Origin: Amycolatopsis xylanica
GTDB taxonomy: Bacteria > Actinomycetota > Actinomycetes > Mycobacteriales > Pseudonocardiaceae
Assembly (NCBI RefSeq): GCF_900107045.1
Contig: NZ_FNON01000017.1
Span: forward strand, 1-64,000
DNA length: 64,000 nt
Reading direction: 5' to 3'
Shown one piece after another: positions 14,480 through 22,596 of the stretch (its first letter is position 1; each line of letters starts with the position of its first letter). The translations under genes and the position numbers were made by a program. Under the pieces are notes generated by a model. It did not search any database. It saw only the letters and a list, made by a program, of their open reading frames with translations, and was not told where the DNA came from.

Positions 14480-15838
14480 ATGGACATCGAGACCGACGCG
14501 GCGTTCGCCGGCCTGGCAGGCCAAGCGAAGCTGCTGGCAGACGGCGTGACGACGTCGGCGGCGCTCACCGGCGCGGCCTTCGACCGGATCAAGGGCAGTG
14601 AGCTGAACGCGTTCCGCGCGCTGCGGCCCGAGGCGGCCGAACGCGAGGCGGCCGAGGCCGACCGCAGGCTCGCCGCCGGTGAACGCGCGCCGCTGCTCGG
14701 GGTGCCGATCGCGATCAAGGACGACGTCGACATCGAAGGCCTGCCGACCGCGTTCGGCTGCGAGGGCGATTTCCCTTGCGCCACAACGGACTCGCTGGTG
14801 GTACGCAGGCTGAAGGACGCCGGGGCGGTGATCGTCGGCAAGACCAACACCCCGGAGTTCGGGCAGTGGCCGTTCACCGAGGGACCCGCGTTCGGCGCCA
14901 CCCGCAACCCGTGGAACCCGGCGCACACGCCAGGCGGCTCGTCGGGTGGTTCGGCGGCCGCGGTCGCGTCCGGCCTGGTCGCGGCGGCGCTCGGGTCGGA
15001 CGGCGCTGGCTCGGTGCGCATCCCGGCCGCGTGGAACAACCTGGTCGGCATCAAGACCCAGCGCGGGCGGATCGAGACGGACAGCGAGCTGTTCCACGGC
15101 CTGACCGTGATCGGGCCGCTGGCCAGGACGGTCGCCGACGCCGCGCTGCTGCTGGACGTCGCCGCGGGCACCGGCCGGACGTTCCAGTCGGCCGCTGATC
15201 GCGAACCCGGCAAGCTGCGCATCGGGCTGTCGACGCGGATCCCCTTCACCGCGACGAAAACCAGGCTTGATCCGGTGGTGCGCGCGGCGGTCGAACGGCT
15301 GGCCGAGGTGTTCGCCGGACTCGGCCACGAGATCGTCGAGGTCGAGCCGTCGTACGGGATGATCGGCGTGACGTTCCTGCCGCGCTCGCTGGTCGGCGTC
15401 CGCGACTGGGGCCTGCGCGTGCCGTCACCGGACCTGCTCGACCCACGCACCCGGTCCAACGCGCGGCACGGCGCGAAACTCGCGGGCCCGGCGCTGAAGC
15501 TCGCCCGCGCGGCGGAACCGTTGCTGCGCAAGCGAATCGGGTCGGTGTTCGGGGACGTCGACGTCGTGCTGACCCCGACGACCGCGACTCCCCCGCCCAA
15601 GATCGGCACCTTCGACGGGCTCAGCGGCTGGCAGACCGACCAGACGATGATCGCGGCGTGCCCCTACTGCTGGCCGTGGAACGTGCTCGGCTGGCCTGGC
15701 GTGAACGTGCCGGCCGGGTTGACCGGCGGGCTGCCGCTCGGCGCGCAGCTGCTCGGCCCGTCCCATTCCGAAGAACGGCTGATTTCCCTTGCCGCGCAAC
15801 TGGAATCCGTCGAACGCTGGCAGGACCGCAGGCCGTGA
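14480..15838 (+). CDS. Amidase signature family hydrolase
   Basis: A 452-residue enzyme of normal family length. VPIAIKDDVDIEG holds the catalytic Lys, TPGGSSGGSAAAVASG the signature Ser, and LGSDGAGSVRIPAAWNN the nucleophile Ser, completing the Lys-cisSer-Ser triad. It would hydrolyse an amide, possibly a xenobiotic or short peptide amide; no substrate can be read. The start ATG 14480 has GGAGG nine bases upstream. The stop overlaps the GTG of the tetR gene (GTGA), so the two form one operon. Confidence 0.9.
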   Translation: MDIETDAAFAGLAGQAKLLADGVTTSAALTGAAFDRIKGSELNAFRALRPEAAEREAAEADRRLAAGERAPLLGVPIAIKDDVDIEGLPTAFGCEGDFPCATTDSLVVRRLKDAGAVIVGKTNTPEFGQWPFTEGPAFGATRNPWNPAHTPGGSSGGSAAAVASGLVAAALGSDGAGSVRIPAAWNNLVGIKTQRGRIETDSELFHGLTVIGPLARTVADAALLLDVAAGTGRTFQSAADREPGKLRIGLSTRIPFTATKTRLDPVVRAAVERLAEVFAGLGHEIVEVEPSYGMIGVTFLPRSLVGVRDWGLRVPSPDLLDPRTRSNARHGAKLAGPALKLARAAEPLLRKRIGSVFGDVDVVLTPTTATPPPKIGTFDGLSGWQTDQTMIAACPYCWPWNVLGWPGVNVPAGLTGGLPLGAQLLGPSHSEERLISLAAQLESVERWQDRRP

Positions 15839-16386
15839 CCACTCGTGAGAACATCCTGCGCGCGGCGCTGAAGGTGATCGGCGAGCGCGGTGTGGCGGGA
15901 CTGAGCAACCGCCGCATCGTCGCCGACGCCGGTGTCTCGCTGGGCACGCTGACGTATCACTTCCCGAGTCAGACCGAGCTGCTACGCCAGGCGATGCTGC
16001 TGTTCGCGGAGGAGGAAACGGCCAAGCTCGCCGCCGTCGTCGACGCGCACCGCGCCGACGACCTGACGCTGGAGCAGGCGGCGGCGCTGGTCGAGCAGGT
16101 CATCGAGCAACTCCCGTTCGGCACCGACGAGATCGCCCCGCACGAGCTCTACCTGCAGGCCGCCCGCGACCCGTCGCTGCGCGACGCGTCCGAACGCTGC
16201 TTCACGGCGTACGACGCGCTGGCCGCGACGATCTTGGGCGCACTCGGCGTCGCCGATCCCGAACGGCTCGCAGGCCCGGTGGTCGCGCTGATCGCGGGTC
16301 TACAGCTGCGGCGCCTGGCGACCGGTGCGCCGGGAACTCCTCCGGGTGAGTCACTGATGATGCTCATCCGAGGCTCCGGCGGTTAA
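15835..16386 (+). CDS. TetR-family transcriptional regulator
   Basis: A 183-residue repressor. The HTH spans about residues 4-50: ILRAALKVIGERGVAGLSNR, then RIVADAGVSLGTLTYHFPSQ. The C-terminal ligand-binding helices are of usual length. The GTG start at 15835 overlaps the amidase stop in a GTGA sequence. Likely target: the 16-bp palindrome at 14450-14465 upstream of the operon. Confidence 0.9.
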   Translation: MTTRENILRAALKVIGERGVAGLSNRRIVADAGVSLGTLTYHFPSQTELLRQAMLLFAEEETAKLAAVVDAHRADDLTLEQAAALVEQVIEQLPFGTDEIAPHELYLQAARDPSLRDASERCFTAYDALAATILGALGVADPERLAGPVVALIAGLQLRRLATGAPGTPPGESLMMLIRGSGG

Positions 16387-16395
16387 TCTCGGGTC

Positions 16396-17247
16396 ATGGC
16401 ACCGCCGATCTCGCGTGGCACGGCAGCGTGGAAGTACTTCGGCGACTTCCGCGCGGCGCTGCTCGCCGGGCAGGTGCTGTTGCTGCAGGTCGCACATCCG
16501 GTGGTGGCGGCCGGGGTGCGCGATCACTCCGACTACACCGAGGATCCGTGGACGCGCCTGATGCAGACGGGCGCCTCGCTTTCGGTGTACATCTACGGCG
16601 GGCCCGCTGGGGCGCGGTACGAGGCCTCGCGGCTTCGAGAGCTGCATCGGAAGTTCGCGGGCGTGGACGCTTCGGGGCGTCGGTATTCGGCGCTGAACCC
16701 GGAGGCGTATGCGTGGGTGCATGCGACGCTGGTCAAGGTTCCCGTTGACGCGCAACGGTTTTTCGGCCGCGGGCTGAGCGGGCCGGAGCTGGACGAGTAC
16801 TACGCGCAGATGTGCGATGTCGGGCGGATGCTCGGCGTTCGCGAGCGGGATCTGCCGCCGGATTGGGCCGCCTTCGAGCGGTACTACGACGCGATGGTCG
16901 CCGGGTTCGAGTCGAACGGCACGATCGAGACGTTGCTGGAGACCATCCGTACGGTGAAGAAGCCAGGGTGGATTCCGGGGTTCGCTTGGAAGTACTTGCA
17001 ACGGTGGCAGCACACGGCTCAGATGTTCGTCATCCGCGGGGCATTGCCTGCCGGGTTCCGCGACCGGCTCGGTCTACAGTGGACTGCTCGGGACGCGGTG
17101 CGGTTCGCGCGGTTCTGCCGGGTCATGCGGGTCTTCGGGGTTGTTCCGGCGCCGGTGCGGACCGTGCATATGCGGTGGATCGGGCAGTTGAACGTCTGGC
17201 TGCGTGCGCACCCCAAGCTGCACGCGAGGCTGGTCAAGGGGTCGTGA
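16396..17247 (+). CDS. Oxygenase MpaB family protein (DUF2236)
   Basis: A 283-residue protein. Hallmarks of the MpaB/rubber-oxygenase (DUF2236) superfamily are seen: LLLQVAHPVVAAGVRDHSDY near residues 29-48, AYAWVHATLVKVP near 102-114, and a C-terminal region with WTARDAVRFARFCRVM. The conserved His in AHP and VHATL are the presumed heme ligands of this group. Family members include fungal MpaB and bacterial latex oxygenases, but the substrate here is not known. ATG is nine bases past the tetR stop, so it may belong to the amidase-tetR transcript. Confidence 0.85.
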   Translation: MAPPISRGTAAWKYFGDFRAALLAGQVLLLQVAHPVVAAGVRDHSDYTEDPWTRLMQTGASLSVYIYGGPAGARYEASRLRELHRKFAGVDASGRRYSALNPEAYAWVHATLVKVPVDAQRFFGRGLSGPELDEYYAQMCDVGRMLGVRERDLPPDWAAFERYYDAMVAGFESNGTIETLLETIRTVKKPGWIPGFAWKYLQRWQHTAQMFVIRGALPAGFRDRLGLQWTARDAVRFARFCRVMRVFGVVPAPVRTVHMRWIGQLNVWLRAHPKLHARLVKGS

Positions 17248-17325
17248 GTGGTGCGGTCGGTTCTGGCCGCCCCGTATTTGGTCACCTACGGCGGAATTCG
17301 CGGCGCTGCCTGGTGCGCTGGCGAA

Positions 17326-17372
17326 ACAAGGGTGGCCCTTGTCACGCTGGAGGTGACAAGGGCCACCCTTGT
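17326..17372. terminator. Palindrome 1 downstream of the MpaB gene (20-bp arms)
   Basis: ACAAGGGTGGCCCTTGTCAC (17326-17345) and its exact complement (17353-17372) flank a 7-base loop. It lies between the converging MpaB and CGNR genes. The arm itself contains the inverted repeat ACAAGGG-TGG-CCCTTGT, so the unit is palindromic at two scales. No T-tract follows. Confidence 0.65.
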
Positions 17373-17418
17373 CACCTCCAGCACAAACTCCGGCAGCCCG
17401 GCCCTCGCCGTGCATGCT

Positions 17419-17465
17419 ACGAACGGGGCTTTTGTCACCGCGAGCGCAACAAAAGCCCCGTTCGT
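17419..17465. terminator. Palindrome 2 downstream of the MpaB gene (17-bp arms)
   Basis: ACGAACGGGGCTTTTGT (17419-17435) pairs exactly with 17449-17465 across a 13-base loop (CACCGCGAGCGCA). It is unrelated in sequence to the palindrome 50 bp to its left but has the same architecture. The gene-free stretch 17248-17531 holds only these two hairpins. The right hairpin would lie in the 3' tail of the convergent CGNR gene transcript. Confidence 0.65.
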
Positions 17466-17531
17466 GCAGATGCCGACGAGCACAACCCGCGTAGATCACC
17501 AAATATGGCCGGTTCTAACCGGCCGGAACAC

Positions 17532-18065
17532 TCACGAGCCCTTGGTGCGGGCGTAGTGGGCGCGGGCCTTGGCGCGGTTGCCGCATTTGGCCATGGAACA
17601 CCACTGGCGGTTGCGTTTCGGGGAGGCGTCGAGGAAGCGGACGCCGCAGTCGTCGGCCGCGCAGACGCGGATGAGCGGAGCCGAAGCGACCAGCTCGATC
17701 GCGTCGACGGCCAGTGCCGCGAAGGCCGCCGGGACCGGGTCGGGCACGTCGAGCAGGTAGCGACCGGACGAGCCGAGCTGGGGAACCGGGAGTGGCACCG
17801 CGGCGGCCGTCTCGTTGAGCAGGCGGATGTCGGCGGCTGAGCCCTCGGAGCGGGCGGTGCGGTCGATCGACTCGCGCAGGACCAGGGCGAAGGTCAGGTC
17901 GTCCGAGGTGGCCGGGACCGAGGCGAGGCCGGTCAGGCCGAGCCATTCCGAGAGCGCCGCCGGGGAAACCAGCAGCTCACGGCCGTCGGCGTAGCGGTCG
18001 CGGAGTGTGTTGACGAAGTCGAGGGACACGCGGCCGCCGTCGAAGACCCAATCCATGGGTTCCAT
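17532..18065 (-). CDS. CGNR zinc-finger domain regulator (second copy)
   Basis: A 177-residue protein. An ABATE-type N-terminal domain (GGRVSLDFVNTLRDRYADGR) leads to a CGNR finger: CAADDCGVRFLDASPKRNRQ followed by WCSMAKCGNRAKARAHYAR. It is divergent from the epoxide-hydrolase-like gene. A perfect 9-bp-arm inverted repeat covers its start codon (18053-18077), which suggests autorepression and control of the neighbour. Confidence 0.88.
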   Translation of the reverse strand: MEPMDWVFDGGRVSLDFVNTLRDRYADGRELLVSPAALSEWLGLTGLASVPATSDDLTFALVLRESIDRTARSEGSAADIRLLNETAAAVPLPVPQLGSSGRYLLDVPDPVPAAFAALAVDAIELVASAPLIRVCAADDCGVRFLDASPKRNRQWCSMAKCGNRAKARAHYARTKGS

Positions 18066-18096
18066 TCTAACCCATGGAGATGGTTATACTAACCGC
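18053..18096. promoter_or_regulatory. Operator and leaderless promoter between CGNR and hydrolase genes
   Basis: CCATGGGTT-7-AACCCATGG (18053-18077) spans the CGNR start codon. GGTTA-TAC-TAACC (18082-18094) overlaps TATACT (18085-18090), a TANNNT -10 box six bases before the ATG at 18097. The hydrolase mRNA is therefore probably leaderless. A protein bound at these repeats would cover both promoters; the CGNR protein is the obvious candidate. Confidence 0.6.
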
Positions 18097-18945
18097 ATGA
18101 ACCGGTTAGAGATGACGAACGTCAACGGCATCCGGATGCACTACCGAATCGCGGGCGATGGGCCTGCCGTCGTGCTGCTGCACGGCTGGCCGCAGACCGG
18201 CCATTGCTGGCACAAGGTGACCGGGCCGCTCGCGGAAACCCATACGGTCATCACGCCTGACCTGCGCGGATACGGCCTCACCGACAAGCCGAAGCACGGC
18301 TTCGACAAGCGCACGATGGCCCAGGATGTCTCAGAACTCGTGACCCAACTCGGCTTCGAGACGGCCAGCGTGATCGGCCATGACCGCGGCGGGCGGGTCG
18401 GGCATCGCTGGGCGCTCGACCGGCCCGAGCAGGTCGAGCGGCTCGCCGTGCTCGACATCGCGCCGACGCGGGAGATGTGGCGGCTGCTCGACGCCGAGGT
18501 CGCCAGCGGGTACTGGCACTGGCTTTTCCACCTGCAGCCCGATCTCCCCGAACTGCTGGCAGGCAAGGATGTCGGCGCGTATCTCGGCTACTTCTTCGAG
18601 AAGTGGACCTTTCAACGGCACATGGTCGACACCGAGGTCTACGTCAAGGCTTTCGAGCAACCCGGTGCCCTTAGGGCCGGATTCGACGACTATCGGGCGT
18701 CCTTTCCCGACGACGCGGCGGCCGATGACGCGGATTTCGGGGCGGGCAAGCGACTTCGCATGCCGGTGCTCGCCCTTTGGGGCAACGAAGGGTTACTTGG
18801 CAAGCTGCCAACACTTGAGCTGTGGCGGAAATACGCTGATGACGTGCAGGGGGCCGCCATCGAAGAGTGCGGGCATTTCCTGCCCGAAGAGGCACCCGAG
18901 CGCGTTCTCCCCTACCTTCATAAGTTCCTCTCCCCTGGTGCCTAA
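18097..18945 (+). CDS. Alpha/beta hydrolase, epoxide hydrolase-like
   Basis: A 282-residue protein. The oxyanion motif VVLLHGWPQTGHCWHKV and the nucleophile elbow VIGHDRGGRVGHRWAL (Asp nucleophile, GHDRGG) match soluble epoxide hydrolases and haloacetate dehalogenases. A cap domain follows. The catalytic His is in EECGHFLPEEAPERV near the C-terminus. HGWP is the epoxide hydrolase HGxP oxyanion motif. It sits directly opposite a CGNR regulator that likely controls it. Substrate is unknown. Confidence 0.87.
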   Translation: MNRLEMTNVNGIRMHYRIAGDGPAVVLLHGWPQTGHCWHKVTGPLAETHTVITPDLRGYGLTDKPKHGFDKRTMAQDVSELVTQLGFETASVIGHDRGGRVGHRWALDRPEQVERLAVLDIAPTREMWRLLDAEVASGYWHWLFHLQPDLPELLAGKDVGAYLGYFFEKWTFQRHMVDTEVYVKAFEQPGALRAGFDDYRASFPDDAAADDADFGAGKRLRMPVLALWGNEGLLGKLPTLELWRKYADDVQGAAIEECGHFLPEEAPERVLPYLHKFLSPGA

Positions 18946-19030
18946 GGGTTTTATGTCCCCCGCACAGGGGAGACGAGCTCACCCTGCGCCGTGACGATTT
19001 GATCTTCCCCCGCTCGCTAAGTTCAGTGCC

Positions 19031-20359
19031 ATGGGGGCCAAGAGGATTCCGGCGCTGGTACTGCTGCTGGCCGTACTGCTGACCGGGACGGCGCACGCCG
19101 ACGGTGTGCAGAACGGCGCCGACATCCAAGTCGCACAGACGCTCGGCGAGCGCGAGCTCACGGTGGTCATCCGCCGGGTGGACACTCCGCCGGCGCCGTT
19201 GCGCGTCGACATCGTCACGCACCAGGGCACCCCGCCCGGCACGCTCACCGTCAAGGCGGCCGTCGAGGGCGCGGTCTTCAGCGAGACCACCGTGGCGCTC
19301 GACGCCAAGCCCGGCTATCACGGCGGCACCTTGCGGGTCGACCGGGCGGGACCGTGGGAACTGCAGGTCGGCGACGGCAAGCAGCTCGCCAAGATCCCCT
19401 TCGTGGTGCCCGCGAAGATCACCCCGGCCTGGGAACTGGCGGCGTACGGCGGTTTCGTCGTCGCGGGCTTCCTGCTGTTCGTCGCGCTCGTCATGGCCGT
19501 GAGGGGCCGCTCGGGAATGGTCCCGGCGGCGGGCATGCTCGTCGCGCTGACGGTCGCGGTGACGTCGGCGCTGCTGTCGTCGACGATCCCGCCGCCGCCA
19601 GCGCCCGGCACGAAATTCGACCCGACGTTCGGGCCGGATCCACAGGTGTCCTCAGTGGACTATTCGAGGCCGCCGGTGAACCTGGTGGTGGACCGGCAGG
19701 AGCGCGATCTGCGCCTGCGGTTCTCCGATGGCTCCACCGGCCGCCCCGCTGACGATCTGCTGGTGCACGACAACGCATTGGTCCACTTCGTGGTCGTCTC
19801 GCCGTCAGGGCGGCTCTGGCATCTGCACCCGATCCGTGTCGCGCCCGGCGAGTACCGCGCGCATCTGAAGGCCCCCGAAGCCGGGAGCTACGCCGTGTCC
19901 GCGGAGATCGCGCGACGCGGTGGCGGCGTGCAGCTCCTCCGCTCGGCGATCACCCTGCCCCAGGACAACACCGACCCCGCACCGCCCGTGGCCGAAGCGA
20001 GCCTGCGGCAGGTGATCAGCCCGGCGGGCACGCCCAGCACGATCACCGCGCGGTTCCCGAAGAAGGATCTCCAGCCGTGGCTGGGCATGCTGGGCCACAT
20101 GATCGTCGCCGGGCCGATCGACGGTGACCTCGCCAAGGCGCCGGTCTGGGCGCACGTCCACGCCATGACCCCGGCGACGCCCGGGCTGCCCGACCGTCCT
20201 GATGAGACGGTCGCGGCATTCGGGCCTGACGTGCCGTTCACGTACACGTTTCCATTGCCCGGCAAGTACTTCGTCTGGATCCAAGCCGAGCGCGGGTATT
20301 CCGTGCTGACCGTTCCGGCGGTCATCGACGTTCCGCCGACCAGGGGGCCGCAGGGATGA
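19031..20359 (+). CDS. Membrane-anchored secreted protein with His-rich motifs (operon gene 1)
   Basis: A 442-residue protein. A signal peptide (ALVLLLAVLLTGTAHA) is followed by a beta-rich domain and two membrane segments (WELAAYGGFVVAGFLLFVAL and VPAAGMLVALTVAVTSALL). The large outer C-terminal part carries HDNALVHFVVVSPSGRLWHL with HP, GMLGHMIVAG, and VWAHVHAMTP. This constellation of His residues is found in YtkA-like/copper-associated exported proteins. It heads a four-gene block in which the stop overlaps the next start (20356-20359). Metal binding is inferred only from the His motifs and neighbours. Confidence 0.65.
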   Translation: MGAKRIPALVLLLAVLLTGTAHADGVQNGADIQVAQTLGERELTVVIRRVDTPPAPLRVDIVTHQGTPPGTLTVKAAVEGAVFSETTVALDAKPGYHGGTLRVDRAGPWELQVGDGKQLAKIPFVVPAKITPAWELAAYGGFVVAGFLLFVALVMAVRGRSGMVPAAGMLVALTVAVTSALLSSTIPPPPAPGTKFDPTFGPDPQVSSVDYSRPPVNLVVDRQERDLRLRFSDGSTGRPADDLLVHDNALVHFVVVSPSGRLWHLHPIRVAPGEYRAHLKAPEAGSYAVSAEIARRGGGVQLLRSAITLPQDNTDPAPPVAEASLRQVISPAGTPSTITARFPKKDLQPWLGMLGHMIVAGPIDGDLAKAPVWAHVHAMTPATPGLPDRPDETVAAFGPDVPFTYTFPLPGKYFVWIQAERGYSVLTVPAVIDVPPTRGPQG

Positions 20360-20769
20360 CGAGACAGAAACCGAGACTGCTGATCGCGGCGGTGGCCGTG
20401 CTCGTACTGGGCGTGCTGACCTGGCTGGTGTGGCCGTCCACGAGCGGCGGGCCGACCGTGCTCAAGTCGGCCACCGGGCAGCACACCGTTCAGCTTTCGG
20501 TCGACGCGCCGAAGCTGGGCACCAATTCGTTCGGCGTGGAAGTCACCGACCAGTCGGGGAAACCGGCCCGGCTCGACAGCGTCACCGTCGAACCGGTGAT
20601 GCCGCAGATGGGGCACGCGCTGTCCCCGGTCACCGCTGGTCCCGAGGGACCTGGCCGGTACCGGGCCGCCGAAACGGTGCTGCCGATGTCAGGGCAGTGG
20701 GAGATCACCGTGTCACTGAGTGGTCCCGATGGGACCGAGCAGGCTGTTTTTCCTTTGCTGGTCAAATAA
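20356..20769 (+). CDS. YtkA/FixH-like exported domain protein (operon gene 2)
   Basis: A 137-residue protein with an N-terminal membrane anchor (LLIAAVAVLVLGVLTWLVW) and one immunoglobulin-like beta domain. LDSVTVEPVMPQMGHALSPV followed by GPGRYRAAETVLPMSGQWEI matches YtkA-like domains, where the MPxMGH motif is the hallmark. That His/Met cluster is thought to bind copper. The start overlaps the previous stop by four bases and the gene is followed after 10 bases by the membrane gene. Confidence 0.75.
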   Translation: MTRQKPRLLIAAVAVLVLGVLTWLVWPSTSGGPTVLKSATGQHTVQLSVDAPKLGTNSFGVEVTDQSGKPARLDSVTVEPVMPQMGHALSPVTAGPEGPGRYRAAETVLPMSGQWEITVSLSGPDGTEQAVFPLLVK

Positions 20770-20779
20770 AGGAGGGGTA

Positions 20780-21898
20780 GTGGATCTGACGGCGTCGGGG
20801 GCCATCTCGGTCCCCGCAACCAAGAGCGGCGCGAGGGGGTTGGCTGCGGCGAGTTTCGTGCTCGCCGGGACTTTGCTCTCGCTGACGGGTTTGACCTGGG
20901 ACATCCAGTGGCACGACGACGTCGGGCCGGACACGTTCTTCACCCTGCCGCACCTGTTCCTGTACTCGGGCAGCGCGGTGGCGGGCATCGCCAGCCTGAT
21001 CGTGGTGCTCAGGACGACGGCGGCGACGCGGAAGGGCAAGCAGGTCGACCCCATGGTCGGCGGCCGCGCGGTCGGGGTGTTCGGCCGGACCTTCGCGGCG
21101 CCGGTCGGCTACCTGGTGTCCGGCACCGGGGCGGCGATGTTCCTGCTCTACGGCCTGTGGGACCAGTGGTGGCACAGCCTGTACGGCTTCGACGCGGTCA
21201 TCTCGTCGCCGCCGCACATCGGCCTGCTGCTCTCGATCACCGTGACCATGGTCGGCGCGGTGATGGTGTTCGCGGTCGCCCGCGGTGAGCGCTGGGGCAA
21301 GTTCGGCACGATCGGCAGCCTGGCCGTGCTGACCGGGTTCAGCATGGTGACCGTGATCGGCCTGTCCGAGATCGACGCGGGCATCGTCAACACGGTCGTC
21401 GTCGGCACCGCGTTCTTCTCGGTGCTGACCGTGATCATGGGCGCCGAGGTGATCGGCAGGCCCGGCGGCGCGCTCGGTGTCGCGCTGTCGCTGGCCGCGA
21501 TCCAGGCGGTGTTCTGGTGGTTCTCGCCGTGGGCCGCGGAAACCTACGCGAGCATGGTCGGGCTGCCGTTGCGCGACAACGTCGACAACGTGCCGGACAT
21601 GCCCGCGATGATGCCGATGAGCCTGATACTGGTGGCCGTCGCGGTCGAGCTGGTGCGCCGCTTCGGCACCGGCCGCGCGCTGGCCGCGCTCGGCGGCACG
21701 ATCGGCGGCCTGATCGTGACCGGTCTGCAGCCGGTGCAACGGGCTTGGATCTACGGCGCGCACCTGCCGCCTGCCTCATCGATGATCGCGACGATCGTCG
21801 CGGGCGGGGTTTTCGGTGCGCTCAGCGGATTCCTGGGCTGGCGGTTCGGCGTGATGCTGCGGCAGCTCGCGCCAGCGAAGGAGAACAGCGATGCGTAA
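20780..21898 (+). CDS. Polytopic membrane protein with duplicated WDxxWH motif (operon gene 3)
   Basis: A 372-residue, roughly ten-segment membrane protein that I do not recognise by family name. Two copies of one motif are seen: W40-D41-xx-W44-H45-x3-G-x-D with P57-H58, and W127-D128-xx-W131-H132-x3-G-x-D with P145-H146. The paired histidines and aspartates are candidate metal ligands. GTG 20780 is preceded by AAAGGAGGGG, a strong ribosome-binding site. The stop overlaps the next start by 8 bases. Confidence 0.7.
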   Translation: MDLTASGAISVPATKSGARGLAAASFVLAGTLLSLTGLTWDIQWHDDVGPDTFFTLPHLFLYSGSAVAGIASLIVVLRTTAATRKGKQVDPMVGGRAVGVFGRTFAAPVGYLVSGTGAAMFLLYGLWDQWWHSLYGFDAVISSPPHIGLLLSITVTMVGAVMVFAVARGERWGKFGTIGSLAVLTGFSMVTVIGLSEIDAGIVNTVVVGTAFFSVLTVIMGAEVIGRPGGALGVALSLAAIQAVFWWFSPWAAETYASMVGLPLRDNVDNVPDMPAMMPMSLILVAVAVELVRRFGTGRALAALGGTIGGLIVTGLQPVQRAWIYGAHLPPASSMIATIVAGGVFGALSGFLGWRFGVMLRQLAPAKENSDA

Positions 21899-22424
21899 GA
21901 CGGTCATGGCGCTCCTCGGCGTCATCGGATTGCTGCTCGGCACGGCGCTGCCGGCGTCGGCCTACGAGCCGGTGAACATCGTCCACACCGAGCAGGTCCA
22001 GGCCGGGCCGTACGCGCTGACCATCGGGTTCAGCACCTGGCCACTGCGCGCGATGCAGTCGCTCGACTTCACGTTCATCCCCGACGGCGGGATCGAGGGC
22101 AAGTCCGGCACGCTGTCGGTCGTCAAGCCCGGCGCGGAGAAGGCGGGCAGGCCGTCGCCGCTCTCCCGGCACCCGCGCAAGCGCGATGTCTGGGGCTTGG
22201 ATGTGGAAAGCCTCAACCTGCCCGGCGACTGGACGTTCCAGTTCGTGGTCGACGGGCCGCAAGGCCAGGGCAAGGGCACGCTCAAGCCGTTGCCGGTGAT
22301 GGAACAGCCAGGGCCGCCGATGGGCCTGAGCTGGGCGATCAGCACGATTCCGCTGTTCGCTTTGATCGCGCTGATCGTCGTCGCCTGGCGGCGCACGCGT
22401 AAACCGTCGGAACAGACGTCCTGA
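21891..22424 (+). CDS. Exported protein with C-terminal membrane anchor (operon gene 4)
   Basis: A 177-residue protein. A signal peptide (MALLGVIGLLLGTALPASAY) precedes a short beta-sandwich-like domain, and a C-terminal membrane segment (WAISTIPLFALIALIVVAW) ends in a basic tail (RRTRKPSEQTS). The topology resembles CopC/YtkA-type envelope proteins with one C-terminal helix. No His cluster as rich as in gene 1. It is the last gene before a terminator-like hairpin at 22436. Confidence 0.65.
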   Translation: MRKTVMALLGVIGLLLGTALPASAYEPVNIVHTEQVQAGPYALTIGFSTWPLRAMQSLDFTFIPDGGIEGKSGTLSVVKPGAEKAGRPSPLSRHPRKRDVWGLDVESLNLPGDWTFQFVVDGPQGQGKGTLKPLPVMEQPGPPMGLSWAISTIPLFALIALIVVAWRRTRKPSEQTS

Positions 22425-22435
22425 GCGGGGCGAAC

Positions 22436-22479
22436 GAAGGGCGTCTTCCTCACCACCGGTGAGGGAGGCGTCCTTCCTT
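22436..22479 (+). terminator. Terminator hairpin after the four-gene operon
   Basis: GAAGGGCGTCTTCCTCACC pairs with GGTGAGGGAGGCGTCCTTC (16 of 19 Watson-Crick, the rest G-U) around a small loop and is followed by CTTTT. It sits 11 bases past the stop at 22424. Confidence 0.65.
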
Positions 22480-22492
22480 TTGTGGCACGACA

Positions 22493-22577
22493 CCTAGGAA
22501 AAACGCCTCATACCTAGGTTTTTCGCCTCATGGTGCCCGATTGCGGATCGTGGGATTTTGGTCGCGCCCCCACGATC
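22493..22577. repeat. 20-bp direct repeat and a leader hairpin before the Tat-protein gene
   Basis: CCTAGG(A/T)5-CGCCTCAT occurs twice 20 bp apart (22493-22512, 22513-22532), the central A-run of the first copy becoming a T-run in the second. A perfect inverted repeat, GATCGTGGG (22546-22554) and CCCACGATC (22569-22577), then forms a leader hairpin just before the ribosome-binding site at 22586. Function unknown; the repeats resemble a double binding site. Confidence 0.5.
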
Positions 22578-22596
22578 TTCCCTGCCGGAGGTTGTC

